Below, piece after piece: positions 48,401-58,907 of a stretch of DNA of 64,000 bases. The notes beneath the pieces are model-generated. The model searched no databases. It was not told where the DNA came from and saw only the letters and a program-made list of their open reading frames with translations. Each line of letters starts with the position of its first letter. Position 1 is the first letter of the stretch. The translations under genes and the position numbers were made by a program. The stretch spans positions 11,970,103 to 12,034,102 of the forward strand of contig JAULJL010000040.1 in NCBI GenBank assembly GCA_030761205.1, written 5' to 3'. The DNA comes from Fremontodendron californicum (taxonomy: Eukaryota > Streptophyta > Magnoliopsida > Malvales > Malvaceae).

Positions 48401-48855
48401 TTAGATAGTTTCCCATTAATTACCGTTACCGATTTTACTTTTTTACATCAATTTCAAATGTACAAAGATTAAATTACTCATTTTTATAAAACAGAGATTA
48501 AAATACACTTTTGATAGTACAAAAACTCTATAAGTACTTTAACCTTTATATGTCAAACACCATTGTCTTCTTCTTCTCTCTCCTGTTGTTTGCGGTGCCC
48601 TATATGAAGGGATGCTTCATACTGAATTTTTTTTTGTCGTTTGCTCCGGTTGTTTGCAGTTTGAGCGGCGACCCTTACAAGTACAACATGCTTCCTCCGT
48701 TACCGGCTCAGCGCAACCTGACTCCGCCTCCCACGCTTTACCCTCAACAGCCAGTTTCAGTGACTCAGAATTACAGCCTCCCAAGATTCTCCTTCACTGG
48801 CTCCCAAGAAATCAGCAGCAGCACCAGATCAAAACGTGCAGATATTAATGTCTGA
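42495..48855 (+). CDS. LIP1: Small GTPase LIP1 (LIGHT INSENSITIVE PERIOD1 type)
   Basis: Plant Ras-like small GTPase that in Arabidopsis modulates circadian period in light and microtubule behaviour (family knowledge). Seven exons: 42495-42585, 43659-43750, 43836-43977, 44733-45037, 47665-47718, 47820-47950, 48660-48855. They total 1011 nt, 336 aa, close to the family length. All introns are GT-AG and phases join. Motifs: P-loop GDSGVGKTS at residues 28-36, DVSGHER at 89-95 (G3; GHE where Ras has GQE), NKAD at 159-162 (G4). The insert GSGGPGG between and the long Pro/Ser-rich tail ending RADINV are typical of LIP1. No C-terminal CaaX or double-Cys prenylation motif is present. The start is the only Met before the P-loop; the N-terminus WREREREKKE is charged. 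Intron 4 holds a family M MITE, intron 6 a Mutator-type MITE. Confidence 0.95.
43213..43335 (-). repeat. Possible tRNA-derived SINE in LIP1 intron 1
   Basis: On the minus strand TTAGCTCAAGTG (A-box-like) is followed about 50 bp later by AGGTTCAAGCC (B-box-like), and then a T-rich tail. That arrangement fits a pol III SINE. Ends and target duplications are unclear. Confidence 0.45.
45900..46840. other. Unclassified insertion-like stretch in LIP1 intron 4
   Basis: The base composition changes to purine-rich (46085-46215) and then CT-rich (46540-46750), unlike the rest of the intron. Open frames here (46529-46820) are low-complexity Pro/Ser/Leu strings with no recognisable domain. It may be a solo LTR or another insertion, but I see no terminal repeats. 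Confidence 0.35.
47391..47573 (+). mobile_element. hAT MITE family M, copy 11
   Basis: A 183-bp copy with ends CTATGTTGCTCCGAGTC and GAGTCTGATTAAAATAG. Perfect duplication CTTTTGAT at 47383-47390 and 47574-47581. In LIP1 intron 4, 91 bp before exon 5. Confidence 0.92.
47994..48544. mobile_element. Mutator-type MITE in LIP1 intron 6
   Basis: 551 bp with long imperfect inverted ends. GGTTAAAATATCTAGACAG at the left corresponds to the inverted right end CTATAAGTACTTTAACC, and the match runs on for more than 100 bp (TTGTACTATAG, AAAAGTGTATTTTA). Flanks TTTATAAGTC (47984-47993) and TTTATATGTC (48545-48554) agree in 9 of 10 bases, in the range for Mutator-like elements. It fills most of the intron. 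Confidence 0.8.
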
Positions 48856-49149
48856 TGTAATATCCGTTTCCAGTGTTTGCTACAAAAAACAATCACCATT
48901 GCTGGGAGGGTAAATATTGTGTTAGCCGTATTATTCTTTGCTCCATATTTTTTTTCTCCTTATGCTTATATAACTGGCATGCCAATTCTTTTACATCCTT
49001 TGTCCAAAAAAAAAAAAACACAAATCTTTTGTATCACAGCCACAGGCCCTCCAGTCTTAATTATTAATTGATGTATAATTATTAATTGTTTACCCCCAAA
49101 GTATAGGCGATTCATTTCAATCAAACCTTCTTTTCTTTCACATTCCCCA
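48856..49149. other. LIP1 3' flank
   Basis: Downstream of the LIP1 stop codon; presumably 3' untranslated sequence. No separate gene. A run of 12 A residues lies near 49007-49018. Confidence 0.5.
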
Positions 49150-49562
49150 GTGATTAAAAAACCAAATCGACCGGTCGGGTTTGTTTAATCGGAAACCGAT
49201 GGTTTGTTCGATTTGGTATTATATATAAAATCGGGTTTTTTTTTTTAATTGGTGGAAAATCAGATTATTATATATAAAATCAGGTTTTCTTTGAACGGGT
49301 GGAAAATCGGATAAAATCGATAATTTATTTTTTTTGTTTTGTAAGAGATGAGATTTGAATCCTTCCTTTTGATTTTAAATTAAGGATTATATTACTAAAT
49401 CAAATATTTATTTTTATTAATTATTTATTATATTTATTACTTATTTAATATTAAAAATATATATATTTTAAAGCATTTTGATCGAATTTGTCGATCGAAC
49501 CTATTAAATCGAAAATTGAAAATTTGATCGGTTCGACTTTCGATTTGATTTTTTTAACCATG
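49150..49562. repeat. Family C repeat (AAAAAACC-AAATCG type)
   Basis: Inverted ends TTAAAAAACCAAATCGACCGG and CGATTTGATTTTTTTAACCA around an AT-rich core with GAGATTTGAATCC and AAATCAAATATTTATTTTTA. The same core and end style occur at 56690-57025 and 61711-62066. The end structure suggests a hAT MITE, but the target duplications are unclear. Confidence 0.6.
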
Positions 49563-49931
49563 CCGCCCGCTTGATTTCATTTTCAGAGTGAGGTAAAATA
49601 GTTGAGAAAATAAAAGAACAACTTATCTTCCTTTAAACTTTAATCATTCTTACTTTTTAATCTATGAATTTGATCCATTGTGTGAGTTCAAGTATTTAGC
49701 TTAGAATGAAAAATATAGGATTTAATCTGGTAAGCATAGGTGATGGATTAACAAATAGGTGGGAGAAATAGTGGTTGATGAGAAGAGGGAGTATGCTTTA
49801 TCAATTTCATTCACAAAATCTAATAGCACTCTGCCCTTGTTGATGAATGATGGCTGCGTTTACAACTAGAATGGAACCTCAGGCATTGTTGGAATGGAGT
49901 GTGGGTTTGATTTGATTTGATCACATACTGG

Positions 49932-50172
49932 TAACCTGTTTAAGGGCTGAGTCTGGATAGAATTTTTAATGATTCGAGTCGCTTAGGTCTGACTCGAATT
50001 ATTGTTTAAATAATAAAAAAATAATTTTTATTTAAATTTAATTATAAAATATATAAATATTGATTTTTTAATATTAAATGAAAAGTAATATGGCTCGGCG
50101 GGTCGGTTCGAGCCGAGTTTGGATAAAATAAAAAAATTTGAATCACGACCCGACCCATAAACATGTCTACGT
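49932..50172. repeat. hAT-type MITE, family B, reversed
   Basis: Starts TAACCTGTTTAAGGGC and ends CGACCCGACCCATAAACATGT, with the family's AT core. The flanks match only weakly. Confidence 0.55.
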
Positions 50173-50290
50173 ATAGGTACATACATTGTAGGCTTTCGAG
50201 CACATCTTGAAGTTTGTTTGATCATAGTTACGGAATTGCAAGCAATCCATTTTGGTATGTTATTAACTTGGCAAGAGGGATTTAGGAAGG

Positions 50291-52294
50291 TGTAGAGGGT
50301 TCTTTTGTTCGGGTGAGGAAATATTGCAAACCAGTAAAACGAGATGTCGAAGGGAGACGACGGAGAGGAAGATTAGAGCAGACCCTGAAGAACAAGTGCG
50401 GTGGCAGGTGGTGGTGATGAAGGCTGTAGCCTATAAGTGGTTAAGGATGGTGAAGAGTATGATTGTTGTAGAAATTGCAGAGAAAAAGTTGAAGAGAACT
50501 CTTAACGACTGAAAGTTTGTCAAATGGCCAAAAGATCCTAAATGAAGCATTTGGACCTCTATTTATAGCCTCTTCAAGGAAGTTACCAGAATGAGTTACA
50601 AAGAGAGTGAGAAGTTATTAGAAGATCACTCATGTGTAAGTAACACCTATCATGGGTAGTGAGAGAGAGGGGGAGGTTACCAAAGTAGTAGATGGCATGG
50701 AGGTTATTGTTGGGAATAACGTGGCAGCCTAATAACAAGCACAAACCCACAACAAGCATTCGAAAAAGAAAAGAAAAAGAGACACAATATTTTTTACATG
50801 GTTCAGCCCTTATTGGCCTACATCCACGATCCCATAGGGATAACATACTTCATTAAGGAAGAATTCCAACTTGTAACTTTTGCACGAAAAAAGCTACAAA
50901 CCTTCTTACAACACACTTGTAGCTTTTGCACGGATAAAGCTACAAGCCATCCTCCCAATATTGTGACTCGCTACCCATCTCACAGGTGGTGGTGGTAGTC
51001 TTTCCCCAAAAGACAAGGTTCCTATTTATAGGTGAGCACTCCTCTTGACTCATCAATACTACTCAATGTGCGATTAGGATTCCCCTTTGCTTAACCAATT
51101 AGTTACTTGATGTAGGATGAGCACTCCTACTCAATGTGGGACTTGAACTCCTACTCAAACTCAATGTTGGACTTGGACTCGAATTCAACAAATCCTCTTT
51201 TGAGTCAAAGTCCCAATTACCTCTTGGCAGCAACTCTTCTCCCTCGAACCAAAAGCCTCTGGGCAACAACTCAGCAACTCTTCTGCTTTTCTTCCTCGAT
51301 CAAAAAATTTTTTTGGACAACAACTCTCATCGCAAGCTTCTGTACAACAATTCCCCTCGCTCGAACCAATAGCTCCGATACCCAATAACAAGCACTAAAC
51401 CACAACAAGCATTCGAAGAAGAAAAGAAAAAGAGACACAATATTTTTTTACGTGGTTTAGCCATTCTTGGCCTACATCCACAATCTCTAGGGATAACATA
51501 CTTCACTAAGAAAGAATTCCAACTAGTAACTTTTGCATGAATAAAGCTACAAACCCTCTTACAACACACTTATAACTTTTGCACGGATAAAGCTACAAAC
51601 CTTCTTACAACATACTTGTAACTTTTGCATGGATAAAGGAACAAATCATCCTCCCAATATTGTGACTCGCCACCCACCTCACAGATGGTGGTGGTAGTCT
51701 TTCCCCAAAGGCCAAGGTTCATTTTTATAGGTGAGCACTCCTCTTGGCTCATCAATACTACTCAATGTGAGATTAAGATTCCCCTTTACTTAACCAATTA
51801 GTTACTTGATGTAGGATGAGCACTTCTACTAAATGTGGGACTTGGACTCCTACTCAAACTCAATGTTGGACTTGGACTCAAACTCAACAGTTATGTGGAG
51901 GTTACACTTGAGAAATATTTTGTTAATAAACAGTGAAGAAAGACAGCACTCTTAAGAATGCACTGTCTGTTCAGCGGGAAAGGGAAGCATTTGTGTTTCA
52001 GGGAAAGATTAAGAAGCAGACTTCTTAATAATCTCCATATCTAAGCTTCCAAGCCATGCTCTCCAGGACGTCTCAAGAGTGGAGCAACCCCAAGAATCCT
52101 GTCAACCTTCTGGGGTTAGCTCTATAGTTTTCACGTAGTTTTGTATTACTGCACGAAGTCCTGCTGTCAAGAAGCGACTTGCCAAGAAGCGTCGTGCCTG
52201 GAAACGTTGCTGACAGGGAGACTATTACTAAAGTCTGCTGCATATGAGATTTATGCCTGCATAAAATGTTATTGACCAAAAACGAGTGTCTACA
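50291..52294 (-). repeat. 3' LTR of the gag-only element, split by a TRIM
   Basis: Matches the right LTR (55460-56292) from GTAGAGGGTTCTTTTGTTCG through to ACGAGTGTCTACA. The match stops at GGAGGTTAT (50707) and resumes after the TRIM at 51890. Confidence 0.88.
50708..51889 (-). mobile_element. TRIM retroelement nested in the LTR
   Basis: 1182 bp starting TGTTGGGAATAACG and ending AACTCAACA, flanked by a perfect 5-bp duplication GTTAT (50703-50707 and 51890-51894). It has two LTRs of about 480-510 bp (50708-51190 and about 51383-51889) and an interior of under 200 bp. On the minus strand a primer-binding site GGTATCGGAGCTATTGG (51366-51382) follows the 5' LTR, and a purine tract AAAAGAGGATT precedes the 3' LTR. 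No coding capacity. The short size and paired LTRs make it a terminal-repeat retrotransposon in miniature. Confidence 0.88.
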
Positions 52295-52319
52295 TTTTGC
52301 CCTCTGCTTGAGAATTTTT

Positions 52320-54061
52320 TTAAAAAAAAAATTCTTCATGCATTGTAAATAATATCGAGTATGAAAAATATAGTTTTAAAATTTGATGCAATTGTCCCAC
52401 ATTTTTTTTGAAATAATAACTAATCATAAAAAAATATATTATATATATTTTTTAGGCTTACAGGCTGCCCACACGTACAAGCAGCCAGCGTGCAGGTAGA
52501 ACACGGGCGCGGGCAGAACGAGCGCGGGCAGAATGCTTGTGCAGGCAGCCCGCACGCGATTATGCAAAAATTTTTAAAGAAATAAATAAAAGATAAAATT
52601 TATTTATTTATTTCTCAACAATGCAATTTTTTTTTTGATAAAAAGAATTTTTATTTTTATAAATTACTTGATAAACACACTATATGCTATTGGATTTTCA
52701 AGCTCGCGTCATGTTGCATTGCGGTTTTGCACAAATCATGAGCATGCTGTTGTCTTGTAGAGCAGAATTGTAATTTTTTTTTAACAAGATTATGACTTTG
52801 TCATTCTATAAATTACAAAACTATTTGTGAAGTAGATTTATCTGACTTGTAGAGTGCTTTTTCGCTAACGAGCATGGTGGCGGAACTCTACCAACGAGCG
52901 GAGCACTGCCAACGAACACAAAGTGTGGAGTGTGAGATGTGTTTGTTCTGCTAGAGATTGTCATGTGTAGCTCTTGCAATACTTGTCCAATGCAGGACTT
53001 ATCTTCCACATGCCTACCTGTTGAGGAAATATTGTTAGTATTGTCTCTACTTAAACTGTTGCATGAAAATATCTTGCAAAAGAATTCGCGTGGTGAACAA
53101 TTTAATTAGGGTGAGATATAACATTTATAGTAAAAACAAGCATAACAAATAACTAATACTTGGATTACACGTTGTTGGAGAGCGCGACATGCAGCATAGG
53201 GGCATGTTATACTTGGAGCATGGAAGACTTGGTGCGAGCAGCAATTGACGCACGCTTGGCACAATATATATGATAGTAACAAAAGTGGTGCATGAGACCA
53301 CAACGACTAACTTCTCCATGGGAAGAACTTGTATATGGGAGAATGACGGAAATGGCGCATGAGACCACAACGATCTACTTCTCCATTATGAGAATTGTGA
53401 ATTGGAGAGTGATGAAAGTGGAGCATGAGACCACAACGGTCGACTTCTTCATTGGGAGAACTTGTGAATGATAGAGTCACGGAAGTGGCGCATGAGACCA
53501 CAACGACCGACTTCTCCATTGGAAGAACTTGTATATGGGAGAGTGACGGAAGTGGCGCATGAGACCACAATGGCCGACTTCTCCATTGGGAGAACTTGTG
53601 AATGAGAGAGTGACAGAAGTGACGTATGAGATTACAACGGTCGACTTCTCCATTGGGAGAACTTGTGAATAAGAGTGATGGAAGTGATACATGAGACCAC
53701 AACGGTTGACATCTCCATAGGGAGAACTTGTGAATGGGAAAGTGACGAAAGTGGCGCATGAGATCACAACGGCCGACTTCTCCATTGTATTATAAGTTAA
53801 TGCTAGATTTATACCTCGTTTTGATACTGATCAAAATGAAATGATTTCTCTACTTTGTACTGAAGAGACAAGCTCTCTACTCATTGTTATAGAGGATAAT
53901 TAGTTGAATTGGCCACGTTTCACATGTGTGTAAAGTAAAGTAATAATTCATACTTGCAAGGATATACTTAAATATCAATAGAGAAATGCTTCCAAATACG
54001 TATGAACAATACTGATGAAATATGCTTCACTAAATTCGAATACACACCTTTTAATCAGCAT
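52320..54061 (-). other. Non-coding interior of the gag-only element
   Basis: Between the gag stop and the polypurine tract, where a full-length element would carry pol. I see no pol domain on either strand. It contains a GC-richer block with CACGCGGGCAGC-like repeats near 52455-52555 and the 67-bp minisatellite at 53285-53785. Confidence 0.6.
53285..53785. repeat. 67-bp minisatellite, about 8 copies
   Basis: The phrase CATGAGACCACAACG (or one-base variants) recurs at 53291, 53358, 53424, 53491, 53558, 53625, 53690 and 53757, so the unit is 65-67 bp. Each unit continues with GACTTCTCCATTGGGAGAAC and TTGTGAATGGGAGAGTGACG. The long minus-strand open frame across it is a consequence of the repeat and not a recognisable protein. 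Confidence 0.93.
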
Positions 54062-55387
54062 TTAGTTGTTCTTCATTTTTCCATGGTAAATTTTTCTTAG
54101 AGTATTGCATTCCTTGGTGGGATGTCCAACGGTTCTATGGAAATGACAGTACATGAGACTTGATTTTTCTCTATTGGTAGGTTGAAGCTCAACATTTGGT
54201 AGACGTACACTGCCTTCATTCACCCATTTATTTAAGAGTTCAAGAACTTTTTCCATAGAGCGTGGAAATGGCGATGAAGAGACTCTTTCATCATAGTTAA
54301 GTCTGGGTTTCTTATATGATTTCTCCTCATTTGAAACAAACAAGTTGTCTTATCTTTTGTGAAAATGATAGGTTCGTTTCTTATTTCCCATGATAGTATT
54401 GTTGGTTCTCCTTGCAGCCTCCACCAAACTAGAAAGAAGGCAAATTTTGTAAATAAAGTTGAAATTCGTCAAACATTTCTTGGATGCACATCCTAACCAA
54501 TTCATTCTCATCATGAATTTCTTGTACGTCTAATATTTTCTCCCTAAAGCGTTGGATGTAATTCATGACATCTTCCTTTGGCCTTTGATATTCCCTACCT
54601 AAGTCAACAAGACTGACCTTCTTTTGAGTGGAAAAGAATTTCTCACTAAATATCACACACATCTGACTCCAAGACTCCACAGACACAGGAATAAGGTTGA
54701 CATACCAAGTGTAGGTCTTTTCACTGAGAGACTTAGAAAACTCTTTCAACTTCAAATCATCATCCAAACCAGCTACTCCAAGAGTTTCCACAAATTTCAT
54801 CACATGTTCACGAGTATCGCCTGTCTTGCCATTGAACTGTTTGAACTTGGGACTAGTGTAGTTCGTAGGTATGGTTTAGCAGCTATACGGGCAAGATATG
54901 GCAACTTGAGATCAAACTCAAAAAAATCCAAACTTTTATTCTTCTCTTCAAGTAACCTCTGAAGCTCTTTCCTAGTAACCAAGTCTTGAGTATTGGTTGA
55001 AGGAACAACCACAGTAGAAGTACCAGTAAGTAAGGTGTTGGTCATGCCAAGATTTCTATTAAGGCCAACTAGGGTATTGGTGGTCAGGGTGTTGGTAACA
55101 CCAAGGTTTTCAGTAGGTGCAGGTTTAGAAGCATCGGATGTGTTTTCTCCATTGCCATTTGTGAGAGGGGTAACTCCACCAGAGGTGTTCCTTTTTCCAT
55201 TGTTCACAGGTTGAACTTGGAAGGTAGTAGCATTGGAGGAAGACGTGAACTGAGAGATGATTTCCATCATCTTTCTATTGTTTTCTTCTAGCATTTGTAT
55301 TTTTTCCTCGTTGGCCTTCATCATCTTCATCAGATCTTGGATGTAAGATGGAATTGCTGCACTTTGATTTCCGGCAAACTCTTCCAT
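54062..55387 (-). pseudogene. Retrotransposon gag, frameshifted
   Basis: Three consecutive minus-strand pieces make one gag. 54800-55387 is an N-terminal coiled-coil-like part with many Glu/Lys/Met, then a Thr/Asn-rich linker and a conserved entry into the gag domain (FDLKLPYLARIAAKPY). 54429-54803 is the Retrotrans_gag core (KTYTWYVNLIPVSVESW, FFSTQKKVSLVDLGREYQRP, MNYIQRFREKILD). 54062-54343 is the C-terminal part with a zinc-knuckle variant C-x2-H-x4-H-x4-C (CHFHRTVGHPTKEC). A slip near 54870 separates the first two pieces, and stops separate the second and third. Of Ty3/gypsy type. In a living element it would form virus-like particles; this copy cannot. Confidence 0.85.
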
Positions 55388-55459
55388 TTTTTTCGATAAA
55401 ATAAAGTCAGAAAAATTTTACTAAATGCAATTGCTCCTCCTCTGCGAAGTCGGCAAAAG

Positions 55460-56292
55460 GTAGAGGGTTCTTTTGTTCGGGTGAGAAAACATTGCAAACT
55501 AGTAAAATGAGATATCGTAGGGAGACGGCGGAGAGGAAGATTGGAGCAGACCCTGAAGAACAAGTGCGGTGACAGGTGGTGGTGATGAAAGCTGTAAGTG
55601 GCTGAGGATGGTGAAGAGTATGGTTGTTGTAGAATTACAGAGAAAAGGTTGAAGAGAACTCTTAACGACTAAAAGTTTGTCAAATGGCCAAAAGATCCTA
55701 AATGAAACATTTGGACCTCTATTTATAGCCTCTCCAAGGAAGTTACCAGGATGAGTTACAAAGAGAGTGGAAAGTTATTAGAAGATCACTCATGTGTAAG
55801 TAACACCCATCATGGGTAGTGGGAGAGAGGAGGAGATTACCAAAGTAGTGGATGGCATGGAGGTTATGTGGAGGTTACACTCGATTAATGTTTTGTTAAC
55901 AGGCAATGAAGAAAGGCTACGTGACAGCATGCTTAAGAATACACTATCTGTTTAGCGGGAAAGGGAAGCACTTGTGTTTCAGGGAAAGGTTAAGAAACAG
56001 ACTTCTTAACAATCTCCATATCTGAGCCTCTAAGCCATACTTTCCAGGACGTCCCAAGAGTGGAGCAAACCCAAGAATCCTACCAACTTTTCGGAGTTAG
56101 CTCCACAGTCTTCACGTAGTTGTGTATTACTACAGGAAGTGACGTGCCAGGAAGCGACGTGCCAACAAAAACGTCGTGCCAAGAAGCGCTACTGCCGAGG
56201 AGCGCTGTTGACAGGGAGACTATTACTAAGGCCCGCTGCATATGAGATTTGTGCCTAAATGAAATGTTATTGACAAAAAACGAGTGGCTACA
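55460..56292 (-). repeat. 5' LTR of the gag-only element
   Basis: 833-bp direct repeat of the left LTR, read on the minus strand from TGTAGCCACTCG to CCCTCTACC (the final A has become C). It contains TATTTATAG in the minus-strand complement region near 55718-55728, which could serve as a TATA signal. Confidence 0.85.
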
Positions 56293-57030
56293 AAAAGTAG
56301 TTTGTAAATTAGATCAAAAGCTATTATTAATTTGATTCTTTTAACAGATATCATCATTCATCCACTTGATAGTTTAATTGTCTAACATCCGAAAGCTTAA
56401 GGAATGGGAATGGTTATACTTGTTTGAATGTCTTAAGTAAGGGAATTTTTGTGCCAACTCTTCGACAAAGAAAGATTGTGGTTTAGATGTTGATTTACGT
56501 ACTCAATTCATTTTTTGTGCCAACTCTTTGCAAAAGAAAACTGTGATTCTGATGCTGATTTTGACAACTTGCTTACTCCAGGCTCAATCATTTTTTTAAT
56601 TTTGAGCGGATCCAATGGTGGTAAATTTTTGTTCACCCTAAGTTTAAAATTATCCTAGTAAAAAAAACAATAATAAAGCATTAAAAACTTCGGATGAAAA
56701 AATCGAAATGAATTCAATCAAAAATTAAAAGTTTATTTGATTCCATGGCAAAGAATCATAAATTTTTTGAATCAATCTAAAACGGATTCAACTAATAAAA
56801 AAGAAAAAAAAAAGAAATTTTTTTATTTTTAATTATTTTTTATAAAAAAATTGTAAGCTATAAAATTTAAATCCATAACCTTTTAGTTTAATACTGAAAA
56901 TCATGTGACTAAACAAAATATATATTTTTATTAATTATTTATTATATATAATATTTATTTAATATTAAAATTATTTTAAAATATTTAAAATTTTATTTAC
57001 ATGAATGATCTAATCAATTAAACCAATTAA
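56293..57030. repeat. Intergenic DNA with a family C repeat at its end
   Basis: No gene. Within 56450-56580 a short direct repeat occurs (TTGTGCCAACTCTTCGACAAA and TTGTGCCAACTCTTTGCAAAA). From about 56690 to 57025 the sequence matches family C (AAAAAATCGAAATG, ATCCATAACCTTTTAG, AAATATATATTTTTATTAAT). Confidence 0.5.
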
Positions 57031-57422
57031 GGGCTAGTTTAGCATTGCAGTTGGAAAAAATTTGGGTTGAAAAAAGCTCGAGTTAGAAAAAGTGTGTTTA
57101 TAAAGTGTGGTGAAAAAGTGTGATTTAAAAACTTTTAAGTGTTTAGCATTGCTGGGAAAAAGTGTTGTAAGAAATTGAAATGTCAAAAAAAGATATGTTT
57201 AAAATAATAAAACTGTAGAGATGTAAGGATAATAAAGTCATTTTATCCAAAAGTCAGCTTTTAAAGCCCAAAAGCTATATTTTTTGATTTTTTGATTTGG
57301 CTTTTCAAACCATGATTTCAATAACAGAAGCTAAATTTTTTTATCTGTTTAGTATTACGTTTGTGATGAAAAACAGCTTTTGACTTCAAAAACTGTACCA
57401 GAAGGAATGCTAAACAAAGCCT
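57031..57422 (+). mobile_element. Tourist-like (PIF/Harbinger) MITE, copy 2
   Basis: 392 bp flanked by TAA (57028-57030 and 57423-57425) with ends GGGCTAGTTTAGCATTG and GAATGCTAAACAAAGCC. Nearly collinear with the copy at 6616-6993. Confidence 0.82.
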
Positions 57423-58907
57423 AAATAAAAATCACACTAATTTCAGCTCCGATCCCATTTTCTTAACTAAAAACAAGCCTTTTCCGGAGTCGAAAGCGAA
57501 AGCATAGCTCCAAAGGTCAGCGCTCTCTCTTTCATTTCTCTAAAACCCTGAACTTTTTTTTTTTCTCTTTCTTTCCCTGTTTTATATATATATATATTTT
57601 TTATTTATAGAAATTAAACCTGTAGGATTAGCAGCAGCATTCGGTATATCTTCTTTGTAATTTGATCTGTAACTCGTAATCTGGATTTCTCTTTTCTGTT
57701 TTTTTTTTCCTCATCTAAATTTTATGATTTTTAATTTATTTTTGGGCTTTTGATTTGTGTTTATTTTACTTGTTTTATACCTAACTATACCCTTCCAATG
57801 ATGGGTTTATGTTACTGCATGATGAGATGCTTTTGATCCTTTTATGAAATGGGTATTTGCTAAATTATTGTTAAAGTTCAAAGCTTTTTTATTTACTCTC
57901 TCTGGAAGAGTTTTTTGTTGTTGTTGAAGAATATGAAATTTAATTTTGGGAATTGAATTTATGTGATTGTTTAAGAAAGCTGTGGTTTTTGGTTCACAAA
58001 AATAAGAATGTATTTTGCAGTATACTGAAATTGGAATTAGCCATTTGATTGTTATGTATAAAAAAATTTATAAAAATGGGGTTCTGAAGCTTTTTATGGC
58101 TGTTGGTTGTAATGTGCCTTATTTGGATATGTTTTTGTTTTTGGTTTAAAATCTCTCGAATAGAATATAGGTAGCTTAATTATGTTGTTTGGGAAACTCA
58201 AGTGGAAAATGGTTGTTATTGGGAGGTTAAATGTGTATGTTCTAAAGCCTGATAGTGGCAGCATTGCGTAGATTCTCTTCCTGATTGCACCTCTCTGATG
58301 TTCACAGATGATATGATGAAAGTGGCACTTGTCTAAAGTGCTTCACTGCTTCTTATACTCTATGTTACCCGGACTTTTCATTTTTTCTAAAGCACTCATG
58401 TCCGACACATATTCGGATATGGGTATAAGATATGATCCTTCAAATGTATGAAATTTTTTTAAAATTTGAGTATACTCATGTTGGACACAGACTTGTATCT
58501 GCCACTCACCTTCGAAACTGGGTAACATAGCTTATACTAATGCTAAGTTGAATGCATAATGTTTTAGTGTATTATGTGCTAGATATACTTGAACTTTAAA
58601 TGGTAAGCAGCCTAAAATCTAGCCTTCTAACTGCAGATTGCAAGTATTTGTCGTTTATTTACCTTTAAAAGTCCCTTTTTTGTCAGTTGCTGCTTCTTGT
58701 TATAATTCATAGATTTGATTGCCTTTGCCACTGGAATTTTTAATTATGTGTTAAAAGTAAAGTTGAACCGGCTACATTTAGTTTAACTGCTAGCTGTTCA
58801 GTCAAGAAATGAATAAAGATAGTTCATGTGCTGTATTTTTCCTCTTTCATTGAAGAGTGCAGAAGAGGAAGTAGGGAAAGGAGAAAGGGCTTTGCGTACT
58901 GCAATTT
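57423..58907 (+). promoter_or_regulatory. 5' region and probable leader intron of the ESSS-like gene
   Basis: The bases around 57476-57518 look like a short 5' exon ending TCCAAAG before GTCAGC. A T-rich intron then runs to about 58850, where CTCTTTCATTGAAG precedes a purine-rich leader and the ATG at 58908. An intron in the leader is common for such genes, but the exact borders are inferred. A family M MITE (58360-58530) lies inside. Confidence 0.45.
58360..58530 (+). mobile_element. hAT MITE family M, copy 12
   Basis: A 171-bp copy with ends CTATGTTACCCGGACTT and AAACTGGGTAACATAG. Perfect duplication CTTATACT at 58352-58359 and 58531-58538. In the probable leader intron of the ESSS-like gene. 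Confidence 0.92.

Larger units (their letters stand above)
50291..56292 (-). mobile_element. Gag-only LTR retroelement (TR-GAG-like)
   Basis: Two direct LTRs bound a 3.2-kb interior: left 50291-52294 (enlarged by a nested TRIM) and right 55460-56292. LTR ends are TGTAG and CTACA. The element reads on the minus strand. A polypurine tract, AGCAGAGGGCAAAA, lies directly before the 3' LTR (near 52295-52308). The gag remnants are at 54062-55387. No protease, reverse transcriptase, RNase H or integrase is seen anywhere between the LTRs. LTR plus gag without pol is the layout described for plant TR-GAG elements. The two LTRs differ by many substitutions and small indels, so the insertion is not recent. 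Flanking 5-bp duplication is not convincing. Confidence 0.8.

Noticed and set aside
52455..52555. GC-rich block as a separate gene or CpG island
   Set aside because: It is made of short CACGCG/GGGCAGC repeats inside the retroelement interior, with no reading frame.
53307..53785. 150- and 102-codon minus-strand open frames as a novel repeat protein
   Set aside because: They are produced by a 67-bp minisatellite with a rotating frame. There is no domain, and they overlap in different frames.
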